64,000 nucleotides of DNA from Brevibacillus reuszeri (GCF_001187725.1 NZ_LGIQ01000005.1:681148-745147); one strand, 5' to 3'; positions 45,041 through 54,043 are shown, counted from the stretch's first letter. The notes: generated by a model not told the origin, from the letters alone. Numbers and translations are program-made.

Positions 45041-45658
45041 ATGGAAATCAACCTGCTAATGTCAATCATAGAGCAATACGGTTACTTTGCCATTTTCTTT
45101 TTGCTATGGCTCGGAATCGTTGGCTTGCCCATTCCTGATGAGCTGGTCGTAGCTACAGGGGGATTTTTGGCATCCATCGGCCTGCTCAACCCATACTACT
45201 CCTTTTTAGCGGGGTATTTAGGTGTGGCTTCAGGCTTGACAATCGGATTTTTGCTTGGAAAATATTTCGGACGGCCTATCTTGCGGTGGCTGTCAAAGAG
45301 CGAGAAAATGCGCCATGCCGTAGACCGGTCGACGATTATGCTGGAAAAATACGGGACGACTGCGTTGTGCATCAGCTATCTCTTTCCCGTCGTACGTCAT
45401 GTGGTGCCTTATTTGGTTGCGCTCGGTGGAATGAGCTATCGGCGCTACGCATTGCTTTCCTATCCCATTGGTTTGGTTTGGACGACTGCCTTTTACTTTT
45501 TAGGGTACGTTTTTGGCAACAATGTGGAAGCGATCATCGGGATGATTCGTAAATACGGATTTTACGCTCTTCTCGTCGTCGTTGGGGTGCTGGTGATCGG
45601 CCTCATTGTACGCAAGGTCGTTTTGGGAAATCGGGCTTACCGAGCAAAAGGAGAGTAA
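45041..45658 (+). CDS. DedA family membrane protein
   Basis: 205 residues from the ATG at 45041 (MEINLLMSII); upstream in-frame start 44960 has no ribosome site. Five to six hydrophobic helices and the DedA/VTT core (GLTIGFLLGKYFGRP, then FPVVRHVVPYLVALGGMSYRRY). DedA proteins are thought to recycle undecaprenyl phosphate across the membrane. It is the second VTT-type protein in this window. It is followed four bases later by a DUF1294 gene, so the two are one unit. Confidence 0.88.
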   Translation: MEINLLMSIIEQYGYFAIFFLLWLGIVGLPIPDELVVATGGFLASIGLLNPYYSFLAGYLGVASGLTIGFLLGKYFGRPILRWLSKSEKMRHAVDRSTIMLEKYGTTALCISYLFPVVRHVVPYLVALGGMSYRRYALLSYPIGLVWTTAFYFLGYVFGNNVEAIIGMIRKYGFYALLVVVGVLVIGLIVRKVVLGNRAYRAKGE

Positions 45659-45661
45659 GCA

Positions 45662-46021
45662 ATGATATTCCATAAACAATTGGCGCAGCATAGACGGAAT
45701 CGAAACCTGCTTTTATGTGCGGGGTGGGCTCTGCTTTTGGCAGGTTCCGTTCTTTCTGTGATTTGGGTGGCAGTGGCTGGCGGCTTGCTCTTGAATGGCT
45801 ACGCATGGAACCTGATGAGAGTTGACAAGCATTTGGCTCCGAGAAGAGGATTTCGAATTCCGGAAGCGAGCCTCTTGCTCGTTGCTTTTTTAGGGGGAGG
45901 AATAGGGGCGCTGGCAGGTATGCTCGGTTATCATCACAAAACGAAGCATACTCGCTTCCTTATCCTGGTTCCACTATTCTGTATGTTGCAAGTTGTCCTG
46001 CTTATTTGGTTAAAAGGATAA
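45662..46021 (+). CDS. DUF1294 membrane protein
   Basis: 119 residues, four hydrophobic helices. The family signature is clear: RVDKHLAPRRGFRIPEASLL, GGGIGALAGM and HHKTKHTRF. Function unknown. It is co-transcribed with the dedA-type gene and followed by a terminator. Confidence 0.85.
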   Translation: MIFHKQLAQHRRNRNLLLCAGWALLLAGSVLSVIWVAVAGGLLLNGYAWNLMRVDKHLAPRRGFRIPEASLLLVAFLGGGIGALAGMLGYHHKTKHTRFLILVPLFCMLQVVLLIWLKG

Positions 46022-46036
46022 ATAAACAAGTAAGGA

Positions 46037-46070
46037 TACCCGTGTCGGTCAAAAGGCACGGGTTATTTTT
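46037..46070 (+). terminator. Terminator after DUF1294
   Basis: ACCCGTG pairs with CACGGGT, with TATTTTT behind. Confidence 0.75.
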
Positions 46071-46105
46071 GTTTCTGTTCCCAAAATGTCTTCTGAATAT
46101 CTAAG

Positions 46106-46134
46106 GGTCCAGCATCTGCTGGATCTTCTTTTTA
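46106..46134 (+). terminator. Second, tandem hairpin
   Basis: GGTCCAGCA and TGCTGGATC are separated by two bases and followed by TTCTTTTTA. Probably a back-up terminator. Confidence 0.5.
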
Positions 46135-46237
46135 TCTCCATGTGCCAACCCATCAGCAGGGATTTCATTTCCTTTCTTGGGTACACTATCCGTACCTGTA
46201 GACGATGGATGAACCTAGGATGCGAGGGGGGAGAGCG

Positions 46238-47776
46238 TTGAGCCAATTTTGGAAAGCATGGCAAAAACGGAAGGATACCCTTCAGGAAAACGGATTGAAG
46301 GATCATGCAAACAAAAGCATGGAGAGTGTCTCGGACATTCGGCTGACGACAAGTGTGGATGAAAATATTAGCTTGATCGAGCATCAGCTAGGGAAAAGTG
46401 ATGATCTGGTTGTGCGGCGATTTCAGGTGAAGTCGGGAAAGGATGCGGCGATTGTTTTTCTCGACGGGATGGTAGATCGAAATATTATTAGCGATTTTAT
46501 TATTCGCCACATGTCCAACCCGAACTCAACCTACGATGATCCAGCGACCAATGAGCTGGATTCAACGGACGGGTTAAGACAGGTGATCCGCAACATCCTG
46601 TCAGGAAGCGCGGTTTTAATGATCCAAGGAAACAGGAATGCATTTCTTAACAATACGCGGGGCTGGGATCGCCGATCAGTAGAAGAGCCGCAAACTGAAT
46701 CTGTTGTTCGTGGTCCACGGGACGGTTTTTGTGAGACGTTATGCGTGAATTCGGCTCTGATTCGCTTTCGGCTAAAGGACCCGAATCTTAGAGTTCGCCA
46801 TATGGTGGTTGGCCAGCGGACGCAGACGGACATTTATGTGATGTATATCGAGGGACTCGCTCATCCTCCAATGGTGCAAGAGGTTCTCTCGCGAATTGAA
46901 AATTTAAATTTGGATTCGGTATTGGAGAGCGGCTATATCGAGCAAATGATTCAGGATCGCAGATGGTCCCCTTTTCCGCAAATACAAAATACAGAGCGGC
47001 CAGATAAAGTAGTAGCCAACCTGCTAGAAGGAAAAGTGGGGATTCTTGTCGATGGTACGCCTTTCGGATTAATTGCCCCTGCTGTCTTTTCTCAATTTTA
47101 TCAAAGCCCTGAGGATTACTATGAGCGGTTTTATATCGCAACACTGATTCGATTTATTCGGGTAATCAGTATCAGCATCGCTTTGCTGCTACCCTCTCTC
47201 TATATTGCCTTTAGTGCGTTTCACCCCGAGATGATCCCGTCCCGACTAGTAATTGCGATGGCGGCAGGAAGGTCGACTGTTCCGTTTCCGTCGCTCATCG
47301 AAGCGTTATTCATGGAGCTGGCGATCGAAATATTGCGGGAGGCAAGTGTACGATTACCTGGGCCAATCGGTCCGACGATCGGGATTGTAGGGGCGCTGGT
47401 TGTTGGGGAAGCGGCTGTTTCCGCAGGACTTGTAAGTCCGGTTATGGTCATTATTGTAGCGGTCACAACGATCGGCTCCTTCGCCTCTCCGAGCTACAGT
47501 GCCGCGATTGCGATTCGCATGCTGCGTTTTCCGGTCATGCTGCTGGCAGGGATGTTTGGCTTGTACGGCATTATGCTGTTCTTGATTGTTATACTGATTC
47601 ATCTGTCATCGCTCAAGTCGTTCGGTGTGCCGTATATGACACCGCTCAGTCCTCTGAATCTTACCGGCATGAAGGATCTGTTTTTACGGGCCCCCCATCA
47701 TCTGATGAACAAACGTCCAACGATGTTTCATGTACATGACAAAATTCGGATAAGAGAGGAGGAAAACAAGGAATGA
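46238..47776 (+). CDS. Spore germination protein GerA-type subunit A
   Basis: 512 residues from TTG 46238, five bases after GGGGGGAG; in-frame ATGs at 46205 and 46220 have weaker sites. It is GerA/SpoVAF family: a soluble N-terminal half and a C-terminal half of five membrane helices (VSISIALLLPSLYIAF region and after). It is subunit A of a germinant receptor in the spore inner membrane. It overlaps the GerB-type gene by four bases (ATGA), indicating coupled translation. Germinant specificity unknown. Confidence 0.93.
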   Translation: MSQFWKAWQKRKDTLQENGLKDHANKSMESVSDIRLTTSVDENISLIEHQLGKSDDLVVRRFQVKSGKDAAIVFLDGMVDRNIISDFIIRHMSNPNSTYDDPATNELDSTDGLRQVIRNILSGSAVLMIQGNRNAFLNNTRGWDRRSVEEPQTESVVRGPRDGFCETLCVNSALIRFRLKDPNLRVRHMVVGQRTQTDIYVMYIEGLAHPPMVQEVLSRIENLNLDSVLESGYIEQMIQDRRWSPFPQIQNTERPDKVVANLLEGKVGILVDGTPFGLIAPAVFSQFYQSPEDYYERFYIATLIRFIRVISISIALLLPSLYIAFSAFHPEMIPSRLVIAMAAGRSTVPFPSLIEALFMELAIEILREASVRLPGPIGPTIGIVGALVVGEAAVSAGLVSPVMVIIVAVTTIGSFASPSYSAAIAIRMLRFPVMLLAGMFGLYGIMLFLIVILIHLSSLKSFGVPYMTPLSPLNLTGMKDLFLRAPHHLMNKRPTMFHVHDKIRIREEENKE

Positions 47777-48933
47777 GTACGGGGAAGGGAATTCCGGAAC
47801 ACCAAACCTTATCGTTATGGCAGCAAATATGCCTGATTACAAGCACTTTGATTGGTGTCGGCGTTTTAACCCTTCCTCGTGCAACGAGTTCGAAATTATT
47901 TGAGGCGGGATGGGTTGTACCTATTATTGGCTCTGTAGGGGCATTCTTTTCCCTGTGGCTGATTGCCCGGTTAAGCAGACGTTTTCCTGGAAAAACGTTT
48001 ATTGAGTACAGCCAAATCGTTTGGGGGAGTGTCAAATGGCCACAGCTCGGCAGGTGGCTCAGCATTCCGTGGATCATGATTTATTTGCTGTACATGTACC
48101 TCTCCACAGGAATTGCTTCCCGCTTGTTTGGGGAGGTAGTGGTCACATCTGTCTTATTGAACACACCGATAGAGGTCATTATTATTACGATGTTTATGCT
48201 GGCACTGGTCTTGTGTTGGCATGAGGTTGAGGTTGTAGCACGCGTCAATGAATTGCTGTTCCCGTTAATCCTCCTGCCCCTTTTGTTCATCGCACTTGCG
48301 TCATTCCAAAAGGCAGAGTGGTCAAATCTTTTGCCCATTTTCCGCGGGACCCCGAGATCTGTAATTGAGGGGGTATACGAGGGGATTTATTCATACTCCG
48401 GTTTTGAAATCATGTTCATGTTTTTTGCCTATGCCCATAAAAACACGAAAAAAGAGGTTGCAGGATTTTATGGCATATTGATCGCTTTGGTGATCTACAC
48501 CTTGATCGTTGGCGCGAGCATTTCCGTATTTGGCTACGAAGAGCTGCAACGAGTGACATGGCCTACTCTGGAACTGGTCAAAACGACGCAGGTCCCTGGC
48601 TTGATTTTGGAAAGAATGGAGTCTGCCTTTTTGGCGGTGTGGGTAGCAGCGGTTTTTACAACAGTGGCAAATGCCTATTACGTAGTTGTTTACGGTCTCC
48701 GACAGCTACTTCACAAAGACATTACTTTTCAGAGAGTGATCGCGACCGTTTTATTAGTGCCGATGTTCTTTTTTGCCTTATGGCCACAAAATATCGTAGA
48801 GATTTTTAGTGTGACATCTTATCTGGGCTTATCGAGCTTGGTGATTAATTTGGCAATCCCTATCATCTACTGGGTAGTTATTTTGCTAAAAGATTGGATG
48901 TTCAAGCCAGAGAGGCGGAATGTTGATGGCTAA
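47773..48933 (+). CDS. Spore germination permease GerB-type subunit (copy 1)
   Basis: 386 residues, about ten transmembrane segments, APC-superfamily Endospore GerAB type (LSLWQQICLITSTLIGVG at the N-terminus, EVEVVARVNELL in the middle). This subunit is thought to bind the germinant. It overlaps gerA by four bases and the gerC gene by 14 bases. A second GerB-type gene lies at 50094 with high similarity (PGKTFIEYSQIV versus PGTTYIDYIPKV). Confidence 0.92.
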   Translation: MSTGKGIPEHQTLSLWQQICLITSTLIGVGVLTLPRATSSKLFEAGWVVPIIGSVGAFFSLWLIARLSRRFPGKTFIEYSQIVWGSVKWPQLGRWLSIPWIMIYLLYMYLSTGIASRLFGEVVVTSVLLNTPIEVIIITMFMLALVLCWHEVEVVARVNELLFPLILLPLLFIALASFQKAEWSNLLPIFRGTPRSVIEGVYEGIYSYSGFEIMFMFFAYAHKNTKKEVAGFYGILIALVIYTLIVGASISVFGYEELQRVTWPTLELVKTTQVPGLILERMESAFLAVWVAAVFTTVANAYYVVVYGLRQLLHKDITFQRVIATVLLVPMFFFALWPQNIVEIFSVTSYLGLSSLVINLAIPIIYWVVILLKDWMFKPERRNVDG

Positions 48934-50080
48934 GAGCCTTCACTGCTTCATTCTGTTGATCGTTTGCCTGATTCCAATGATTCTCGTAACAGGTTGCTGG
49001 GATAGAAGAGAGCTGGAGGAGCGTACATCGGTTCTTGCCATTGCGATTGATCGGGCAGAAACGAACAGGGAGCACTACCAGTTAACCGTTCAAATTCCGA
49101 TTCCCATAAAAATTGCAGGGAGCAGTGGGAAGGGTGGGGGCAGCAACTCTGATGCGGTCAAAATTATGAGTGTGACGGGAAGAACGGTATCGGATGCGGC
49201 GAACAATCTGCAAATGCGTTTGAATCAGCGTCTTTTTTTAGGACATACGCGTGTACTTGCGATCAGTGAGGACATTGCGAAGCAAGGCATTCAAGATATC
49301 ATGGACAATTTCCGTCGTGAACCGCAAATTCGCCGACTTATGTGGCCGATCATCGTAAAAGGCAAAGCGTCGACGCTGCTGGAAATCAAACCTGGGCTTG
49401 CTCAAATTCCGGTCGTATTTTTGATGGACTTGGTGGAAAACGGCTCAAAGATGGGAACAATTCCTGATCAAACGCTGGGAGATTATTTCAATCAAACCTC
49501 AAACAAAACGATGGAGCCTTTTATGAATATGGTGGAGGCGAGCAAAAGGGAAGTGAGCTGGAAAGGCATCGGGGTTTTTCGCGGACATAAGATGATCGGG
49601 CAATTGGATCGCGAACAGACGTGGTCACTGTTGCAGCTCCGCGACGAAAAGAAAGGCGGAGATATCATAATCCCACTACCGAACACAAAAAATGGGTATG
49701 TAACCTTTCGTCCGCATTTTGTAAAAAAAAGACTGCATATCAATAAAGATACGTCTACGAATACATTCATCGCCACCTATCACTGTGAGCTTCAGGGCGA
49801 TATTGTCGAGCTGACGGAGAACATGAAGGTATCCCCGGAGAAATTCATCTTGCAAATGCAGGCGCTCATTAAAAAGGAGATGGAAAGTCGCGCAAAAAAG
49901 ATGCTACAGCCTTTGAAGAAGCAGTATAACAGTGACATTTTGAAGCTGGGACTTACCCTTAGGGCCTTGCACTACCGAGATTATTGGGAGACTCACAACT
50001 GGAAAGAGGATTTTAAGGACTTTCCGATCCGTGTCATCTACACGATCAAGCTGCGCCGCCTTGGCATGGAAATGCAATAG
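48920..50080 (+). CDS. Spore germination lipoprotein GerC-type subunit
   Basis: 386 residues. Lipobox VTGC at about residue 26, followed by WDRRELEE, the standard start of mature Ger(x)C proteins. The rest is the three-domain GerC fold. The lipoprotein is anchored outside the inner spore membrane and needed for receptor assembly. It begins inside the end of the preceding permease gene. Confidence 0.92.
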   Translation: MLMAKSLHCFILLIVCLIPMILVTGCWDRRELEERTSVLAIAIDRAETNREHYQLTVQIPIPIKIAGSSGKGGGSNSDAVKIMSVTGRTVSDAANNLQMRLNQRLFLGHTRVLAISEDIAKQGIQDIMDNFRREPQIRRLMWPIIVKGKASTLLEIKPGLAQIPVVFLMDLVENGSKMGTIPDQTLGDYFNQTSNKTMEPFMNMVEASKREVSWKGIGVFRGHKMIGQLDREQTWSLLQLRDEKKGGDIIIPLPNTKNGYVTFRPHFVKKRLHINKDTSTNTFIATYHCELQGDIVELTENMKVSPEKFILQMQALIKKEMESRAKKMLQPLKKQYNSDILKLGLTLRALHYRDYWETHNWKEDFKDFPIRVIYTIKLRRLGMEMQ

Positions 50081-50093
50081 GGGAGCGATGAAC

Positions 50094-51233
50094 ATGGAAA
50101 ACCAGCAACGCAATATAAGCACCTGGCAGCTTTCAAGCATATTGATCAGCTCCATGATCGGAGTAGGAATACTGACCATCCCCCGCACCTCCACCACTGA
50201 TCTTCATCAAATGGGGTGGCTGGGTACGATCACGGGTGCTTTGATTGCTGCGATTGCAATAGTGGCGATCGTCTATTTAGGAAAACAATTTCCAGGGACT
50301 ACCTACATCGATTACATCCCGAAGGTTTTCGGACATCATGTAGGGAGTGTACTCAGCTACCCGATAATCCTTTTATTTATCACCTTTCAATTTTTCAATG
50401 CGGGAATGGCAGCCAGAGGATTCGGTGAAGTGGTGATTACATCCGTTTTGCAGGACACGCCTCTGGAGGCTATTCTCATCACGCTGTTCGTAATGGTTCT
50501 GTTTCTGTGCTGTCATGAGGTAGAAGTCGTGGCAAGGGTCAATGAATTGCTGATACCTTTCATCCTCATCCCGGTATTCTTGATTCCGTTGGCATCGTTT
50601 ATGAATGCAGAATGGTACAACTTAATGCCTATTCATATTGATTCATGGAAGCAAGCAGGAAAAACGACCTTTAATACCTTTTCGGTTTATACAGGGTATG
50701 AGCTGTTAATGTTCTATTTTGCTTTTGCCATGCCAGGCGCAAAGCTGGGTGTAGCCAGCTGGACTGGCTTGATCTACACGTTCGTAGCCTATTTCCTGAC
50801 TGTCATTGCGGGAATTACAGTATTTGGATATGAAGAACTGCAGAGATTGATCTGGCCGACGCTTGAGCTGGTGAAAACGACGCAACAAACAGGCTGGTTT
50901 CTGGAAAGATTGGAATCTGCCTTCCTCGCGATCTGGGTTGCCTCTGTATTCACAACGATTGGAAACATGTACTATGCCATGATTTTTTCTCTTCGCCTCT
51001 GGTTTCGCAAGGGTATACGCTTCCAGCGAATTTGTGCGCTAGTGATCACCATCCCGCTGTATTATTTCACCCTGATGCCACAAAATATCGTCGAGATGTT
51101 TACGTATATGAAGAAATTGACTGTATACGGTTGCCTTCCCACGATTTTTATCCCCGTTCTGTTGGCAGTAACCCAATGGATACGGGTGAAGCTGGGGAGT
51201 CGTCATGAAAAAAGCAAAAAGGGAGGGACGTAG
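50094..51233 (+). CDS. Spore germination permease GerB-type subunit (copy 2)
   Basis: 379 residues from ATG 50094, eight bases after AGGGGAG; ATG 50088 is too close to that site. It has about ten helices and is clearly related to the copy at 47773 (EVEVVARVNELL, GYEELQRL.WPTLELVKTTQ in both). The operon thus has order A-B-C-B. Such second B subunits may widen the range of germinants. A terminator overlaps its 3' end. Confidence 0.92.
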   Translation: MENQQRNISTWQLSSILISSMIGVGILTIPRTSTTDLHQMGWLGTITGALIAAIAIVAIVYLGKQFPGTTYIDYIPKVFGHHVGSVLSYPIILLFITFQFFNAGMAARGFGEVVITSVLQDTPLEAILITLFVMVLFLCCHEVEVVARVNELLIPFILIPVFLIPLASFMNAEWYNLMPIHIDSWKQAGKTTFNTFSVYTGYELLMFYFAFAMPGAKLGVASWTGLIYTFVAYFLTVIAGITVFGYEELQRLIWPTLELVKTTQQTGWFLERLESAFLAIWVASVFTTIGNMYYAMIFSLRLWFRKGIRFQRICALVITIPLYYFTLMPQNIVEMFTYMKKLTVYGCLPTIFIPVLLAVTQWIRVKLGSRHEKSKKGGT

Positions 51234-51248
51234 TGTCTCTCCCTTTCT
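51218..51248. terminator. Bidirectional terminator between the ger operon and sspI
   Basis: AAAGGGAGGGAC pairs with GTCTCTCCCTTT (one G-T). It starts in the last codons of the second permease gene and has T runs in both directions. Confidence 0.85.
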
Positions 51249-51264
51249 TCGTGAGAAAGTTAGC

Positions 51265-51501
51265 TTAGATTGGTTTTTCTGTTTGTTCTGGAATGTGCGA
51301 AGCGATGGTTTGCACAATGTCTTGTCGGGAAGACGCATCGCTGTTTTGCCACAGCACTTCAAACAGCACGCCAAGCCCAGGCAATGTTTTTTCCTGACCG
51401 CTGGTTATCGCATCACTGATCGTCTCTTCTACAGCATTTGGATCAGAGCCCTGCATTTTGTACATGATGGCTTGACGCAAATTGAGTGAGGCAATGTTCA
51501 T
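51265..51501 (-). CDS. sspI: Small acid-soluble spore protein SspI
   Basis: 78 residues. It contains the SspI core (LNLRQAIMYKMQG, VEETISDAITSGQEKTLPGLGVLFEVLWQ). SspI is a minor spore protein of forespore expression. The gene lies beside the rRNA methylase and ktrA genes; B. subtilis sspI is next to ysgA and pheS in the same way. Promoter of the sigma-G type expected; not clearly seen. Confidence 0.93.
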   Translation of the reverse strand: MNIASLNLRQAIMYKMQGSDPNAVEETISDAITSGQEKTLPGLGVLFEVLWQNSDASSRQDIVQTIASHIPEQTEKPI

Positions 51502-51574
51502 AGACGTTCTACACCTCTCTTATCGGAATCAATTCTGGCATAGTATTTGTCATGCCCAGTTCGCTCATACCCTT

Positions 51575-51604
51575 TTGTAGCACAGGTTTGGGATATGCTA
51601 TACT
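51575..51604 (+). promoter_or_regulatory. Promoter of ktrA
   Basis: TTGTAG (51575-51580), 18 bases, TATACT (51599-51604), about 117 bases before ktrA. Confidence 0.6.
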
Positions 51605-51720
51605 ACATGGATGTATGAAATATCTCAGAGTGAAGGAATCGGCTACGTCGTGTCTAATCACTCTACGTATTGGAAAAAAGCCCCCAGGGGATTTACGCTC
51701 GAAGAAGGAGTAGATAAAGA

Positions 51721-52374
51721 ATGTCGAAGCAATTTGCCATTATTGGAATGGGGCGTTTCGGTGCTAGTGTCGCGCGTACCCTGTACGAAATGGATTATGA
51801 AGTGATGGGAATCGATGAAAACGAAGAACGCATCAATGAAAATATACAATTCGTGACACATGCAGTAGCGGCTGATTCCACAGATGAGCGCGCATTAAAG
51901 GAAATTGGCATTCGCAACTTTGATGTTGTGGTCGTTGCCATCGGGGTAGACATCCAGGCTAGCATCCTTACTGTTCTTACACTGAAAGAGCTAGGCGTGA
52001 AAAAGATTGTGGCGAAGGCCCAGAATGAACGCCATGGACAGGTTTTGTATAAAGTAGGAGCAGACCGTGTGGTTTTCCCTGAGCGTGACATGGGTGTGCG
52101 AGTTGCGCACAATCTGATTTCTGCCAATGTCCTGGACTTTATTGAATTGGCGGAGGATTACAGTGTGGCAGAGGTAGTGGCCTCGTCCAAAATGGTTGGG
52201 AAAAACATGCGTCAGTTGGACATTCGAAAAAAATATGAAGTGAACGTAATTGCGATCAAAAGCGGCGATAAATTCAACATCGCGCCAAGCCCGGATGATC
52301 TCATCCAGTATGGGGATGTTCTTGTCGTGATCGGAAATAACAAAGACCTGAAAGCATTTGAGGAGCGCGCATAA
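51721..52374 (+). CDS. ktrA: Potassium channel RCK subunit KtrA
   Basis: 217 residues. Rossmann-type TrkA-N domain with GMGRFGAS at residue 9 (nucleotide-binding), followed by a TrkA-C domain (residues about 140-217) that in the family binds c-di-AMP. It gates a KtrB/KtrD membrane subunit. The one in this window is encoded 11.7 kb away at 38718. Ribosome site GAAGGAG. The downstream methylase gene starts three bases after its stop, so they are likely one unit. Confidence 0.93.
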   Translation: MSKQFAIIGMGRFGASVARTLYEMDYEVMGIDENEERINENIQFVTHAVAADSTDERALKEIGIRNFDVVVVAIGVDIQASILTVLTLKELGVKKIVAKAQNERHGQVLYKVGADRVVFPERDMGVRVAHNLISANVLDFIELAEDYSVAEVVASSKMVGKNMRQLDIRKKYEVNVIAIKSGDKFNIAPSPDDLIQYGDVLVVIGNNKDLKAFEERA

Positions 52375-52376
52375 GC

Positions 52377-53204
52377 ATGGCACATGAAATGATTACTTCC
52401 GTACAAAATCCGCTGGTCAAGCGGCTGCACCAATTACTGGATCGAAAAGGGCGCGAGGAGCAGGGGCGTTTTCTCGTTGAGGGTGCGCATCTCGTGCAAG
52501 AAGCGCTGAAAAGTGGAGCAGAGGTAACGACCATCCTGTATGACCATGATCGTGATATGGACCCTGCCTGTCGCAGGGCGCTGGAAAGCCATCCACTCGA
52601 TGTTCATGTAGTTGCCGCTTCGTCTGCGGTGCTGGGCAAGCTATCGGAAACGAAGTCTCCACAGGGTATTGTAGCTGAAGTGAAGAAAACAGCAGCTGAC
52701 TGGAGAACGTGGCTGGATCAAAAGGGAAGCGCGGTGGGCGATTTGCTCGTGCTGTTTCTCGACGAAATTCAGGACCCGGGCAATTTGGGGACGATTTTAC
52801 GAACCGCGGAGGCAGCCGCGATTGATGCAGTTGTGCTGGGCAAAGGGAGCGTAGATGTGTACAACGGAAAAGTTGTTCGCGCTACGATGGGGGCATTGTT
52901 CCGTCTGCCTGTGTTCACCCGATCCTTGTCAGAGACCGCATCGGAATGGAGAGCGGATGGAGGTCGATTGCTCGTCTCTTCTCTGCAAAAGGAAAGTGTT
53001 TCTTATGACGAGGCAGATTATTCGAAACGGACCGCAATTGTAATCGGTAACGAGGGAAGAGGGGTTTCGCAGGAGCTGATGAGCGAAGCGGACCAATTCG
53101 TACATATTCCGATTTGTGGGCAAGCAGAATCACTGAACGCTGCGGTCGCAGCAGGCATTTTTGTATTTGAAGCACAACGAAAAAGAAAAGATCGGCTGCG
53201 CTAG
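52377..53204 (+). CDS. TrmH/SpoU family RNA 2'-O-methyltransferase
   Basis: 275 residues. N-terminal substrate-binding domain (LLDRKGREEQGRFLVEG) and C-terminal SpoU knot: motif 1 FLDEIQDPGNLGTILRT, motif 2 IVIGNEGRGVS, motif 3 SLNAAVAAG. It likely methylates rRNA or tRNA ribose; B. subtilis YsgA is the positional homologue near pheS. Its stop codon overlaps the stop of the convergent DUF2225 gene. Confidence 0.9.
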   Translation: MAHEMITSVQNPLVKRLHQLLDRKGREEQGRFLVEGAHLVQEALKSGAEVTTILYDHDRDMDPACRRALESHPLDVHVVAASSAVLGKLSETKSPQGIVAEVKKTAADWRTWLDQKGSAVGDLLVLFLDEIQDPGNLGTILRTAEAAAIDAVVLGKGSVDVYNGKVVRATMGALFRLPVFTRSLSETASEWRADGGRLLVSSLQKESVSYDEADYSKRTAIVIGNEGRGVSQELMSEADQFVHIPICGQAESLNAAVAAGIFVFEAQRKRKDRLR

Positions 53205-53214
53205 CCGATCTTTT
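53186..53214. terminator. Bidirectional terminator over two overlapping stop codons
   Basis: AAAAGATCGGCT and AGCCGATCTTTT form a perfect 12-pair stem with loop GCGCT. It covers the stop codons of the methylase (53202-53204) and the DUF2225 gene. Confidence 0.85.
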
Positions 53215-53917
53215 GCTCTTTTTTCTCTTTGTATTCCTCGCGTGCAACTTGCCATTGATCCTGTGCCATCCGGATGATTCCGCTTTCGATCGTATGGTTG
53301 CGGAAGGCGAGTGCTTTTCCAAAATACTTGATGGCGAGATCAAATTTTTCCAACCGGCGGTACAGCTCGCCAATCAAATACAAGAGGCGTACCTCAGACA
53401 TTTCCTTATCGCTGCGCAAATAGTCGGTATGTATATAAGACAGCTCGTATTCATTCACAGCCATGTCGATAAAGCGAATTTCTTCTTCTGTATTTTCCTG
53501 CGAGCGGTATAACCACGCTAGGCGCAAATACAGACCTGCTTTTACAGCGTGAGGCTGATCAGTCAGCTCAGCCGCGTAAATGGCCAGCTTGTAGCTGACG
53601 ATCGCTTCGGTAAGCTGGCGGATGTGGCCGAAGTCCTTTGGCGTCCATTTGGCCGAAATTTGTTCGTCTACTACCTGCTTTTGCCAGGGGGCGAGCTTGT
53701 CCCTGAATTGATCAGTAAAAGCAAAGCCGCATTCTGGGCAAACATTTACCGTATAGTAAATCGGATTTAAGGATTGCTCCGTGAATATGGTATAAAAATC
53801 GCTATCTCTTTTGACCATCGTCAAGGTGCCGCTTCTGATGCGCTTGGTAGTAAAGGTGGCTTCGCAGTGACGGCAGTGGCAATTCTTATCATAGAGGGCG
53901 GAAACATTAACAATCAT
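53201..53917 (-). CDS. DUF2225 protein
   Basis: 238 residues. N-terminal zinc-ribbon-like part with CHCRHC (about residue 13) and CPECGF (about residue 60), then a TPR-like helical part (residues about 100-230, with LYLRLAWLY and LYLIGELYRRLEKFDLAIKYFGKAL). The DUF2225 family is common in Bacillales, function unknown. Start ATG 53917 with AAAGGGGA upstream. A palindrome at 53946-53974 lies 29 bases before the start. Confidence 0.85.
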   Translation of the reverse strand: MIVNVSALYDKNCHCRHCEATFTTKRIRSGTLTMVKRDSDFYTIFTEQSLNPIYYTVNVCPECGFAFTDQFRDKLAPWQKQVVDEQISAKWTPKDFGHIRQLTEAIVSYKLAIYAAELTDQPHAVKAGLYLRLAWLYRSQENTEEEIRFIDMAVNEYELSYIHTDYLRSDKEMSEVRLLYLIGELYRRLEKFDLAIKYFGKALAFRNHTIESGIIRMAQDQWQVAREEYKEKKEQKIG

Positions 53918-53945
53918 GTCAAAAGTCCCCTTTCTGAACGTATAG

Positions 53946-53974
53946 GAATTTATAAGCGTGACGCTTATGAATTC
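53946..53974. repeat. 29-bp inverted repeat upstream of the DUF2225 gene
   Basis: Two 13-base arms (GAATTTATAAGCG and CGCTTATGAATTC, 12 of 13 complementary) flank TGA. It may be an operator of the DUF2225 gene or a hairpin in its leader. Confidence 0.6.
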
Positions 53975-54010
53975 TGTAGCGGATGGAAATCTTCCACTAA
54001 AACGCGGTCG

Positions 54011-54024
54011 CTCCTCATGAGGAG
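54011..54024. repeat. Perfect 14-bp palindrome
   Basis: CTCCTCATGAGGAG is its own complement and directly precedes a repeat unit at 54025. Confidence 0.5.
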
Positions 54025-54043
54025 GCCTCGATAGAGGTTTTCT
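54025..54043. repeat. Direct repeat unit 1
   Basis: A 19-base unit GCCTCGATAGAGGTTTTCT that matches 18 of 19 bases at 54103-54121. Each copy can form a CCTY-GATA-GAGG mini-hairpin followed by T bases. Confidence 0.5.

Noticed and set aside
46141..46237. Sigma-G promoter for the germination operon
   Set aside because: TACACTA at 46182-46188 resembles a -10 but no convincing -35 is present at proper spacing.
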